64,000 nt of DNA from Flavobacterium sp. Root420 (GTDB lineage Bacteria; Bacteroidota; Bacteroidia; Flavobacteriales; Flavobacteriaceae): positions 1 to 64,000 of the forward strand of contig NZ_LMEF01000010.1 in the NCBI RefSeq assembly GCF_001427905.1, given 5' to 3'. A program made the translations under genes and the position numbers. Every line of letters begins with the position of its first letter. The first letter of the stretch is position 1. Shown here piece by piece: positions 18,286 to 26,675 of this stretch. The notes beneath the pieces are model-generated. The model saw only the letters and a program-made list of their open reading frames with translations, made no database searches and was not told the DNA's origin.

Positions 18286-19212
18286 ATGATAATGATATAC
18301 AGTAAAGATGTCGATGATTTTGTAAATGATGTTATCGATTATTTAGATACAAATTTTATAAGAATAGGTGAGTCCGATAAAACCAATATTGTATCAATGA
18401 ATTTTAGTGATGAAAATAATTCTTATATAATAACAAACGACTATCTAGAAAATATAGAATTAGAAAATATTAAAAGTGTCTGGTTTAATGGCGGATGTAT
18501 CAATTCAGGAAACGGAGATTACGAAAATAAATGCCATGAAATTCTAAATGATGCCTTTATCTTACAAAAAAACATAACAAAAATAGGGAAAAGGATTGTT
18601 GATTTCGAGACCAATCGACTTGATATAATGCTTGAAGCAAAAAGACAAGGCTTAAAAATCCCGCATACTTTAATTACCGGAAACAAAAAAAAATTACAAA
18701 ATTTCTATGACACTTATTCTAAAAAGAATGGAATTATATCTAAAAGAATTTTAGACAGTTTCTACTATTCTGACGATTCCTTTGTATATAATTTTAATTT
18801 AACTTTTTTGATCACGCCTGAAATACTTTCTAAAACTCTTGACGATTTTACCATTTCTTTCTTTCAAGAAAGAATTATAGCTGATTTTGAGATAAGAGTA
18901 ATTTACATGGATGGTTCTTTTTATTCTGCCGCAATACACGTTTTTAAGGATACTACTGACATAAGAACAATTTTTACTGAAATAGATAAATCTAGAATAA
19001 TCCCATTTAAATTACCCGAAATTATTGAAGAACAACTTGAAAAAGTTTTTAAAAAATTTAATTTAAATTATGGGTCTGCAGATCTTATGTATTGTGACGG
19101 AGATTATTATTTTCTTGAAATCAATCCGACAGGGCAGATTAGCTTTATAAATAATCCATGCAATTATAATATCGAAAATAAATTATCTCAAATTTTAAAA
19201 AATGGAAAATAA
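18286..19212 (+). CDS. gwsG: Grasp-with-spasm ATP-grasp peptide maturase
   Basis: 308 residues from the ATG at 18286; a TTG at 18256 overlapping the previous gene is less likely. The N-terminus carries VWFNGG. The ATP-grasp fold is shown by FFQERIIADFEIRVIYMDG and, near the C-terminus, YGSADLMYCDGDYYFLEINPTGQ, with the metal-ligating D and E-x-N. Such enzymes use ATP to link carboxylates to hydroxyl or amine side chains in peptides. The gene is followed by a SPASM partner, as in known grasp-with-spasm loci. Its last 11 bases overlap a small ORF. Confidence 0.88.
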   Translation: MIMIYSKDVDDFVNDVIDYLDTNFIRIGESDKTNIVSMNFSDENNSYIITNDYLENIELENIKSVWFNGGCINSGNGDYENKCHEILNDAFILQKNITKIGKRIVDFETNRLDIMLEAKRQGLKIPHTLITGNKKKLQNFYDTYSKKNGIISKRILDSFYYSDDSFVYNFNLTFLITPEILSKTLDDFTISFFQERIIADFEIRVIYMDGSFYSAAIHVFKDTTDIRTIFTEIDKSRIIPFKLPEIIEEQLEKVFKKFNLNYGSADLMYCDGDYYFLEINPTGQISFINNPCNYNIENKLSQILKNGK

Positions 19213-19369
19213 AAATCCAATCAATGTATTTAATGGTCTCAAAATGAAAATCAGTAAGGAGCCAAATGATACGGAAATGAAAAAAAGTAATTTTATTGCT
19301 ATCCAGGCTTATCAAAATTCTCGAAACTTTTCCAAGCCATTTGTCAAACCTATTTCTAAAATAATATAA
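19202..19369 (+). CDS. Small overlapping ORF, candidate grasp-with-spasm substrate or accessory peptide
   Basis: 55 codons from the ATG at 19202, overlapping the gwsG stop by 11 bp and ending 1 bp before the TTG of gwsS. This tight packing suggests translational coupling and a real gene. The peptide is basic and has no cysteine and no Gly-Gly. It contains MKKSNFIAIQAYQNSRNF and ends SKPFVKPISKII. An acidic patch, EPNDTE, lies near residues 20-25. It was not recognised as a known family. It could be the substrate of GwsG/GwsS or a binding helper. Confidence 0.6.
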   Translation: MENKNPINVFNGLKMKISKEPNDTEMKKSNFIAIQAYQNSRNFSKPFVKPISKII

Positions 19370-19370
19370 T

Positions 19371-20453
19371 TTGAAGCACTCAAATTTTAATCTTTTTGCG
19401 GACTGTATACCTGTTAAAGGATTTAATAGAAGTATAATCTGTGATACTAGAAACAATAATTATCACTTCATTCCTAATGCATTATTCGATCTTTTGGAAA
19501 TGTATGAAGGTAAAACTGTTGCGGATGTAAAAAATCATTTTGAACATAAATACGATGAAATTATTGATGAATATTTTGATTTTTTGATTGAAAATAAACT
19601 TATCTTTTTTAACTCAAATCCAAATTTATTTCCCAAAATAAATACTTCTTGGGATTCACCTTCGCTTATAACAAATATTATTATAGATTATGACGAAATT
19701 TTACATGATTTTAATAATTTGATACCTCAGTTCGAGAAACTAAAATGTTCGTACATTCAATTACGATTCTACAAACATGTTGATGTTGATTATATAAAAA
19801 ATATCGTTTCACAACTGAACAATAAAAAATCTCGAGTTATTTCTATTGATTTTATATTGCCATACTATGATGGTTTCGATTTAGAAGCGGTAAATATGCT
19901 ATTATTAGAAAACAGAAGAATACATTCACTAGTTTTTTTTAATTCCCCTGTAGATAGAAACTACCAGCCTCTAAGACAAAAGATGGGATATTTAATGATG
20001 GTCAAAAGAAATATTATTAATGAAAAACATTGTGGCATAATAAATAACGAATATTTCTATTCGAATATTAAACTCTTTAGCGAATCACTAACCCACAATA
20101 CCTGCTTAAATAGAAAAATTTCTATAGACAAAGAAGGCAATATTAAAAACTGCCCATCAATGAGTGAAAATTTTGGCAACATTAAATCTTCTAATCTAAA
20201 TACAGCCCTAAATCATCCTGATTTTAAAAAATATTGGAATATTAGCAAAGATAAAGTAGAGGTTTGTAAAGATTGTGAATTTCGACACATCTGCACAGAT
20301 TGCCGAGCCTATGTTGAAAATAGTGAAAACCAATATTCTAAACCATTAAAATGCGGATACAACCCTTACACTAATGTTTGGGAAAATTGGAGCGATAGTC
20401 CATTAAAACAAAAGGCTATAAAGCATTATGACATGCAGGAGTTCGTATTTTAA
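19371..20453 (+). CDS. gwsS: Grasp-with-spasm SPASM-domain peptide maturase
   Basis: A 360-residue protein. The C-terminal third is a SPASM domain with cysteine ligands: NTCLNRKISIDKEGNIKNCPSM, then VCKDCEFRHICTDCRAY and a final LKCGYNP. No CxxxCxxC radical-SAM motif is present upstream, so only auxiliary-cluster chemistry or scaffolding is expected, as described for this system. The N-terminal 90 residues may form a peptide-recognition domain. It starts with TTG at 19371, since the next Met is about residue 44. It is the operon partner of gwsG. Confidence 0.85.
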   Translation: MKHSNFNLFADCIPVKGFNRSIICDTRNNNYHFIPNALFDLLEMYEGKTVADVKNHFEHKYDEIIDEYFDFLIENKLIFFNSNPNLFPKINTSWDSPSLITNIIIDYDEILHDFNNLIPQFEKLKCSYIQLRFYKHVDVDYIKNIVSQLNNKKSRVISIDFILPYYDGFDLEAVNMLLLENRRIHSLVFFNSPVDRNYQPLRQKMGYLMMVKRNIINEKHCGIINNEYFYSNIKLFSESLTHNTCLNRKISIDKEGNIKNCPSMSENFGNIKSSNLNTALNHPDFKKYWNISKDKVEVCKDCEFRHICTDCRAYVENSENQYSKPLKCGYNPYTNVWENWSDSPLKQKAIKHYDMQEFVF

Positions 20454-20529
20454 AATTTACAAAACTGCAAAGATTTAAATTTTAAAGACAAAATAGAAAC
20501 CTTAACTTTCGAATTGCTAAAAAAATAAT

Positions 20530-21612
20530 ATGAACAGAATCAGAAATAAACGTTTTAAAATTTCATTTTGTACTGTTTGCATGAATCGTCTTCATCATTT
20601 AAAAATAACACTTCCACAAAACATTAAAGATAATATTGATTACGAAAATATTGAATTCGTTGTTCTTAATTATAACTCAATTGATGGATTGGACGAATGG
20701 ATAAAATCAGAAATGAAAGATTTTCTAGATAATGGTATTCTAAAATATTATTACAGCAAAGAACCTGAAAATTTTCGTATGAGCCATTCAAAGAATGTGG
20801 TGGCTAAGCTGAGTACTGGTGACATAATATGTAATATTGATGCTGATAATTTCACTGGAATTGGTTTTGCAGAATACGTTAATATCTCATTTATGAACAA
20901 CAAAAATATCTATTTAGGTGTTGACAAAGATACTCGACGAGATTGCTATGGAAGAATTTCAGTAGAAAGAAAAGATTTTTTTTCAGTAAGAGGTTATGAT
21001 GAAAAAATGAACGGATATGGCTTTGATGATTACGATTTATGCAATAGATTACAATTATTAGGAAGGAAAACTTATTTCGTAAAAGATAAAAAGTTTTTGC
21101 AAGCGTTGCCTCATACTGATGAAGAACGAATAGAAAACGAATATAATTCCAAGGAAATAGAATTTATCTATATCAAATTTATAAATCATTCGATATCTGA
21201 ATTATTATATTTATTTAAAAACAAAAAATGCTATTTGGGCAAAATAGTACTCAATAGTACATATAATTCAGGATCAATCAACAACTTATTTACTGACAAC
21301 AGTTCATTTGAGTTTCCCACCAGCCTTTATGGAGACAAATGGAATATAGGCAGTTGGAAAAATATAAAAAATGGTATCGAGTTTACGACAAGAAATTCAA
21401 AAGTAGTAATAAAAGATAGTAACCAAATTGATCAATTAACTAATTATTCTCCAGATTTAAAAAAATTTTATCCTATAGTAGAAAAAAAAATGTTTAAGGA
21501 TAAGGTCTTGTTTTTTTCTCAAAGCAGCAATAGATTAATTATGGAAAAAAATTTAAAAGAAAAAAGAGTATCAGTAAATGATGACTCGTTTGGAAAGATA
21601 GAGCTAATTTAA
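20530..21612 (+). CDS. Family 2-type glycosyltransferase (GT2/GT7 domain)
   Basis: A 360-residue GT-A fold enzyme. It shows ISFCTVCMNRLHHLKITLP at the N-terminus, FRMSHSKNVV, the metal-binding DAD in ICNIDADNF, and the GT7-like acceptor block VRGYDEKMNGYGFDDYDLCNRL. The C-terminal 150 residues are extra and shared only with the paralogue at 22808, including SNRLIMEKN and RVSVNDDSFG. Cytoplasmic. It lies between gwsS and a SpaB-C-like gene, so a peptide acceptor is plausible. Confidence 0.85.
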   Translation: MNRIRNKRFKISFCTVCMNRLHHLKITLPQNIKDNIDYENIEFVVLNYNSIDGLDEWIKSEMKDFLDNGILKYYYSKEPENFRMSHSKNVVAKLSTGDIICNIDADNFTGIGFAEYVNISFMNNKNIYLGVDKDTRRDCYGRISVERKDFFSVRGYDEKMNGYGFDDYDLCNRLQLLGRKTYFVKDKKFLQALPHTDEERIENEYNSKEIEFIYIKFINHSISELLYLFKNKKCYLGKIVLNSTYNSGSINNLFTDNSSFEFPTSLYGDKWNIGSWKNIKNGIEFTTRNSKVVIKDSNQIDQLTNYSPDLKKFYPIVEKKMFKDKVLFFSQSSNRLIMEKNLKEKRVSVNDDSFGKIELI

Positions 21613-21626
21613 ATTAACAAAAACAT

Positions 21627-22499
21627 ATGAAACCATTTTGTATTTCTTTATATTATGATGATACAATGTGGCATAAAGCCATTTGTAAAGGAATAAAGCC
21701 TTTTATTGATAACACAATAGATATAGAGACTTATATTATCAGGTTGAGCCATCAAGGTGGTTGCAACATCAGAATGATAATTACACCCTGTAAAGATTCG
21801 GATGCCTTCGTACTAGCAAATCATATCGATTCCTGGTTTAAAAATTTTCTATTAAAAGCACCATCCATTTCAACTAAAAACCGCTTAGAAGAAAATAGAC
21901 TTTTTTTAAATTTTCAAAATAATACTATTCATTACGGTACGTTTGAGTATATTCCCTTCTCCATTTCCGATGATTATCACAATAGTGTATTTTTAAAATA
22001 CGATAATAACGTTTCAAAAGTAATTTTTGAATTATTTGTATGCTTTAAAGAAGAAACATTAGAGAACATAATAGAGATTAGCATTCAGTTATTATTCATA
22101 TTCGTAAGCGCTTTAAAAATCACCATTATAGATTCATTAACATTATTTGAGACCCTATTAAGTAATGAATACATAAAATATGAAACTGAAGCTGCAGAAA
22201 GTTTAAAGATGGAAAATTCTAGCATGTTTAATGATAATAAAGATTTTATTATACAGTCTTTCATAGAAAACAGAAATAATAATTTAAAAGACTACGAAGA
22301 AGAATGGCAAATTTTATGGTATTTAACAGTAACCGACTGTCAAAAATCTTTAACGGAGTTTGAGAATAAAAATATTTCCTTACAGGAATTGACCATTATG
22401 ATAAATATGTTGTTCAATTCTTTGAATTTGCAATGCAGATCAACTGTTTGTCATTTTGCATATAATACTTTAAAAGATATATATACAAGTGCTAAATAG
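21627..22499 (+). CDS. Possible SpaB-C / thiopeptide-type bacteriocin biosynthesis protein
   Basis: A 290-residue protein starting 15 bp after the glycosyltransferase. TYIIRLSHQGGCNIRMIITP (about residues 35-55) resembles the FIRL...HLRLR block of the lantibiotic dehydratase C-terminal (SpaB_C) family, and the helical tail also fits. It stands alone, with no LanB N-terminal (glutamylation) partner in the window. SpaB-C domains eliminate glutamate or catalyse cycloaddition in other pathways; stand-alone members are little known. The assignment is tentative. Confidence 0.42.
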   Translation: MKPFCISLYYDDTMWHKAICKGIKPFIDNTIDIETYIIRLSHQGGCNIRMIITPCKDSDAFVLANHIDSWFKNFLLKAPSISTKNRLEENRLFLNFQNNTIHYGTFEYIPFSISDDYHNSVFLKYDNNVSKVIFELFVCFKEETLENIIEISIQLLFIFVSALKITIIDSLTLFETLLSNEYIKYETEAAESLKMENSSMFNDNKDFIIQSFIENRNNNLKDYEEEWQILWYLTVTDCQKSLTEFENKNISLQELTIMINMLFNSLNLQCRSTVCHFAYNTLKDIYTSAK

Positions 22500-22683
22500 A
22501 TTTTGCCGCATAATTATTAGCAAAATGTTTTAAAAAAAATTAAGAGGCAATCATTGAACACTATTGTGCTAACAATAATTGATTCTTTAAACATCATTAG
22601 ATTGGCTTTTTTGAATTATTAATTGCACAAAGGATATTAGAACCATTTCTTGTTAATCTAACTTTAAGCTATCTATCGATTTA

Positions 22684-22785
22684 AGATTTGAGGAATTATT
22701 AGGAAATACCGAAATTGTTACTAAAAACCTAAGTACTAGAGAATGATTATTTTGCAAATTCATAAATGCATTTACCTATAACTAG
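22684..22785 (+). pseudogene. Remnant of the C-terminus of an hlyD gene
   Basis: 34 codons that translate as RFEELLGNTEIVTKNLSTRE, stop, LFCKFINAFTYN, stop. This aligns with the last residues of the HlyD protein at 11724-13025 (QELLGSAEIITENLSVAER, MFYKFRKVTIYN). An in-frame TGA (22744-22746) and one lost codon show decay. The rest of the 22500-22807 gap holds no other recognisable gene. Confidence 0.75.
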
Positions 22786-22807
22786 TTGAAAATTCTAATA
22801 ATAAATT

Positions 22808-23836
22808 ATGGTCACAAAAATTAAACAGAAAATATCTTTTTGCACGGTATGTATGAATCGTTTGAGTTTTTTAAAAGAAACTTTACCGAAAAATATTGAA
22901 GATAATTTAGAGTATGGAAATTTGGAATTTATAGTACTTAACTATAATTCAGCAGATGAGTTAGATGAATGGATAAATACAGAAATGTTACAATACATTG
23001 AGAAAGGTATTTTAAAATATATAAAGACGACTGAACCAAAATATTTTTTAAGGAGTCATTCAAAGAATGTTGTCTCTAAGGAAGCCAGTGGTGATATTAT
23101 ATGCAATGTAGATGCGGATAATTTTATAGGAAAAGGATTTGCTGAATTTATTAATGAATCTTTTTATAACGATAAGAATATATATTTATTTGTAGATGAA
23201 AATACAGAGAGAGACTGCTGTGGAAGAATATGCTTAACAAAAGATGACTTTACAACATTAAGAGGATATGATGAAGATTTGAAAGGTTATGGTTTTGAAG
23301 ATTTTGACTTAAGAAATCGCCTTAAATTGTTAGGAAGAACATTTGTTCGAATTCCAAAAGAAAATTTCTTAAATGCTATAACTCATAGTGATGTTGAACG
23401 TCTTGAAAATGAATATAATAATATTGGAATCAAGCATATATACATTAAACATAAAACAGCTTCAATGTCTGAACTAGTTTACTGCTTTAAAAATAATGAG
23501 GTGTATACTGGCTGTATCGTTAGAAATTCAACTTTAAATTCGGAATCAATCCAAAATTTATTTATTACAAAAGAAAGTTATGTATACAATATTACTTTAC
23601 TTGAAGATAGCTGGAAATTTGGGCAATTTATTTCTTATGACAAAATTGTTTTCAAAGATGAGGATCTTTCAATTGTTAATAAATCAGAGTATTTTGAGGT
23701 ACTAGATGATAAATTTTGTTCATTATTAATCATGCTTTTCTCTCAAATAAGTAACCGTGTCAAAATGAATAAAAATTTAGCTGAAAATAGGATAACTGTT
23801 AATGATGAATCATATGGAGACACCCGCTTGGAATAA
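22808..23836 (+). CDS. Family 2-type glycosyltransferase, paralogue of the 20530 gene
   Basis: 342 residues aligning over the full length with the enzyme at 20530: FCTVCMNRLSFLKETLP, FLRSHSKNVV, the metal motif ICNVDADNF, LRGYDEDLKGYGFEDFDLRNRL and the same C-terminal extension ending NRVKMNKN / RITVNDESYG. A tandem pair of this type could add two sugars or act on two substrates. Just upstream lies the hlyD remnant and just downstream a truncated third copy, so this segment has been duplicated and eroded. Confidence 0.85.
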   Translation: MVTKIKQKISFCTVCMNRLSFLKETLPKNIEDNLEYGNLEFIVLNYNSADELDEWINTEMLQYIEKGILKYIKTTEPKYFLRSHSKNVVSKEASGDIICNVDADNFIGKGFAEFINESFYNDKNIYLFVDENTERDCCGRICLTKDDFTTLRGYDEDLKGYGFEDFDLRNRLKLLGRTFVRIPKENFLNAITHSDVERLENEYNNIGIKHIYIKHKTASMSELVYCFKNNEVYTGCIVRNSTLNSESIQNLFITKESYVYNITLLEDSWKFGQFISYDKIVFKDEDLSIVNKSEYFEVLDDKFCSLLIMLFSQISNRVKMNKNLAENRITVNDESYGDTRLE

Positions 23837-23930
23837 AAAAATAGCATTTAAATCCAATAATAATCCAAATGTCCTATGAGATCTGAGCGCTACCATATTT
23901 ATGATAAATTGGTACTTAAAAATATAAATT

Positions 23931-24070
23931 CACGGTTACAAAAATCAAACAGAAAATGCCTTTTGTACTATGTCTATTAGTTCTTTAAGTTTTTTGAAAG
24001 AAACTTTACCGAAAAATATTGAAGATTATAGAAACGTTTAATTTATTGTACCTAATTATAATGATCAATA
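23931..24070 (+). pseudogene. Truncated third copy of the GT2-type gene
   Basis: Closely matches the first ~140 bp of the 22808 gene, including AAACTTTACCGAAAAATATT, which is identical, but it has a one-base deletion, lost start context and several stops, and then ends. The rest of 23837-24254 has no gene; it holds an imperfect stem-loop at about 24101-24150. Confidence 0.75.
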
Positions 24071-24254
24071 GTTAATATCGAAATATTTAGATACTCTAAA
24101 TCGTCATTACACTGCCTAGCTGAAAACATTAGCAGTGTTAGCAGTGACGATGAAATTTGGAAAAAATAAAATTAAACCAATTTGTGCACTGTAATACTGT
24201 TTTATAAGGATAAAATATTAAAGTTAATAATTTAAGAAATTTAAAATTAAAAGT

Positions 24255-25283
24255 ATGCTCAATTTACTAACAAAAAAATCAATTCTTAAAAGCAAGTACA
24301 AGATGCATCCTGAGGCAATTATAATCTCTTGTTTTTTCAATCCTCAAAATTCCCCTTACAGACTTAAAGCTTTCAAATTATTCTATGAAAGTATAAAACA
24401 TTTAAACCACTCTATTATTGAATGCGTAATTGGTGATACCCAACCACAACTGGAAGAAAATGATAACATAAAAAGAGTATATACAGAAAATTTACTTTGG
24501 CATAAAGAATCCTTACTAAATAAAATTATTTCTGATTTACCAGCTAAATACAAATATGTTTTTTGGCTTGATGCTGATGTTATTTTTACGAATTTAAACT
24601 GGATTATTGATGGAGTAAAACAATTAGAAAGTAAAACAATAATACAGCCATTTGAATATTGTGTGTTTCTTGAAAAAGACGAAATAAAGCCTTCTTTTGC
24701 AATGGATAAAGTTAGAGAGTCTTACTTGCCAAACGCTACAAATAAAAAAGTCTGGCGTAGTTTTGGTGCAAATTATGTAGACACAGAACTTTGGAAAAAT
24801 GCAAATTTTAATAAGCATGGGCATGTAGGATTTGCTTGGGGAGCAAAAAGGGAAATTCTAGACGCAGTACCATTATTTGATAAGGCTTTAATTGGTGGAG
24901 GTGACTTAATAATTGCACACGCTGCAGCGGGACAAATATCACATCCTGGTATAGCTAATATGTTTATTGACAATATAGTCATTTCTCAAATAAGCTTATG
25001 GGGATCCGATTTTTATAAAGTGACTGAAGGAAAAATAGGATTCATTGAGGGTGATCTCTATCATATTTGGCATGGAGACATTGAAAAAAGGCAATATGTA
25101 AGACGAAATGAATATAATTCTAAAACAAAAGAAATAATACAACGTGATGAAAATGGTCTATATATAACAAATAAACCTGACGACACTTTTATAAAAAATT
25201 ATTTTAAACAAAAAGAAGTACAAAAAAACAAAAAAAGAAACTTTTTTAAGAACTTCTTCGTACGAGCAAACAAAACAGAATAA
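24255..25283 (+). CDS. GT-A type glycosyltransferase
   Basis: A 342-residue protein with AIIISCFFNPQNSPYRLKAF at the start of the Rossmann half, the metal-binding WLDADVIF (about residue 105), a mid-region SFGANYVDTELW, HVGFAWGAKREIL, an IGGGDLIIAHAAAG block and a closing YHIWHGDIEKRQY. These are features of cytoplasmic GT-A transferases and match no family used for lipid carriers. The start may instead be the ATG at 24303 (MHPEAI). It is the last glycosyltransferase-like gene of the island; acceptor unknown. Confidence 0.7.
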   Translation: MLNLLTKKSILKSKYKMHPEAIIISCFFNPQNSPYRLKAFKLFYESIKHLNHSIIECVIGDTQPQLEENDNIKRVYTENLLWHKESLLNKIISDLPAKYKYVFWLDADVIFTNLNWIIDGVKQLESKTIIQPFEYCVFLEKDEIKPSFAMDKVRESYLPNATNKKVWRSFGANYVDTELWKNANFNKHGHVGFAWGAKREILDAVPLFDKALIGGGDLIIAHAAAGQISHPGIANMFIDNIVISQISLWGSDFYKVTEGKIGFIEGDLYHIWHGDIEKRQYVRRNEYNSKTKEIIQRDENGLYITNKPDDTFIKNYFKQKEVQKNKKRNFFKNFFVRANKTE

Positions 25284-25333
25284 TTCAAAAATTGTTCTAT
25301 TTCTTATAAGACAAACACTTAATAATATTATAC

Positions 25334-26467
25334 ATGAATAAAGAATTTTATTATTTATATCAATATTTTGAAAAAGAAGAATTATTTATTAACATAACGG
25401 AATTTGAGCTACAAATTCAAATACATCCTTCATATCCTTCCTTAATATCAATTACAGATACACTGAACTTTTTTAATATCGAAAATTGTGTCTTTCAAAT
25501 TGATCTACCAAAAATAGAATTTTTACCCAATCGTTTTGTAGCTAAATTAATGGATCAATATTACTTAATTGAAAAAAAAGGGGAATATTATATTTATTAC
25601 AGTGGCAAGAAAATAATTAAAGTTTCAAAAAAAGAATTAGAATCAAAATGGGGTGGTATTGTAATTTTAATTGAGAATTCAGAAATAAAACAAGAAATAA
25701 AACCAAAAAAGAACAAGTGGTTTTGGGTTTTACCATTATCAATTTCTGTCTTGCTTACAGTAATCACTATTCTCCTTGAACAGAATAAAAGAATACTTTT
25801 TTTCCTTTTACCTGCCATTGGTTTTATATTTTCTATTTCTGGTTTACAAAAACTACTTATAGAACAAAAAGAGCTAAAAAAACTTCAATTAAAAAGCAAT
25901 CAATTTATGCACAACTATCAGGTTTTTAAAAATAGCCTGCAAGCGTCTAATATGATACAAAATAATTTAACTGAATCAGCAACTATACAATTAGGAAATA
26001 AAGATGCATCTTTAAAAATTATAATGATTATTAATCCATTTAGTACTTTTTCCAAAGAAGCGTATTCAATTGTAGAAGAAATATTGCATAAGTATTTTGA
26101 GATTGTATCTTTTGAAATCCGTTTTAGTTTTAATAAAAATGACTACAGTATTAAAAAATCAAAAAAAATACACCAGCAATTAGTGGCTCTTTATCTTGAA
26201 GAGGGACAAAAAAAATTTATAAAAGCATTGCACAACTGGTTTGAAGATCAAGATGAAAACAAATTATGTCAAACCCCAATATCATCAGAAAATGAACTGA
26301 AAATAAATGAAATTTTAAGCGCCCAATTCAATTCAAATTTAGAAAACAACCTAATATTTACTCCAGAAATTATTATTAATCAGTATCTTTTTCCAAAACA
26401 ATATGATCGGAAAACGTTAATTCATTTTATTTATGAACTGTCTGAAGATGAAGATATAATTAATTAA
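25334..26467 (+). CDS. Shortened paralogue of the C39-like/VKOR/thioredoxin protein, lacking active-site cysteines
   Basis: A 377-residue protein. Its N-terminal C39-like domain aligns with the 7217 protein (IQIHPSYPSLISITDTLNFF against IQSHPHYPSLVSVTDTLSFF) and so does the C-terminal thioredoxin-like domain, but the VKOR domain is reduced to about two membrane helices. Where the paralogue has FCSFC this one has FSTFS (S237 and S240), so it cannot do thiol-disulfide exchange. A binding, chaperone or immunity role is possible. Both proteins end with LSEDED-type tails. Confidence 0.8.
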   Translation: MNKEFYYLYQYFEKEELFINITEFELQIQIHPSYPSLISITDTLNFFNIENCVFQIDLPKIEFLPNRFVAKLMDQYYLIEKKGEYYIYYSGKKIIKVSKKELESKWGGIVILIENSEIKQEIKPKKNKWFWVLPLSISVLLTVITILLEQNKRILFFLLPAIGFIFSISGLQKLLIEQKELKKLQLKSNQFMHNYQVFKNSLQASNMIQNNLTESATIQLGNKDASLKIIMIINPFSTFSKEAYSIVEEILHKYFEIVSFEIRFSFNKNDYSIKKSKKIHQQLVALYLEEGQKKFIKALHNWFEDQDENKLCQTPISSENELKINEILSAQFNSNLENNLIFTPEIIINQYLFPKQYDRKTLIHFIYELSEDEDIIN

Positions 26468-26483
26468 ATTATAATCAAATTAT

Positions 26484-26520
26484 AAATAAAAGCTTTAAAT
26501 AATTTTCAAAGGCTTTATTT
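26484..26520. terminator. Imperfect hairpin terminator at the end of the island
   Basis: AAATAAAAGCTTT and AAAGGCTTTATTT arms around an 11-base loop, just after the last rightward gene of the island and ahead of the convergent DUF2264 gene. Confidence 0.5.
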
Positions 26521-26675
26521 CCTGATAACTTTTCTAAAAACAAACATTTTTTTTATATAATAAAGAAATTATCTCCCTTCAGATTAGATACGAAGTCTTT
26601 TATTAATAAAACGTTTTCCATTTGTAAACAAATTTGGTTTTAGAAATCACAGGCTTTTGATATTCATAGATTATT

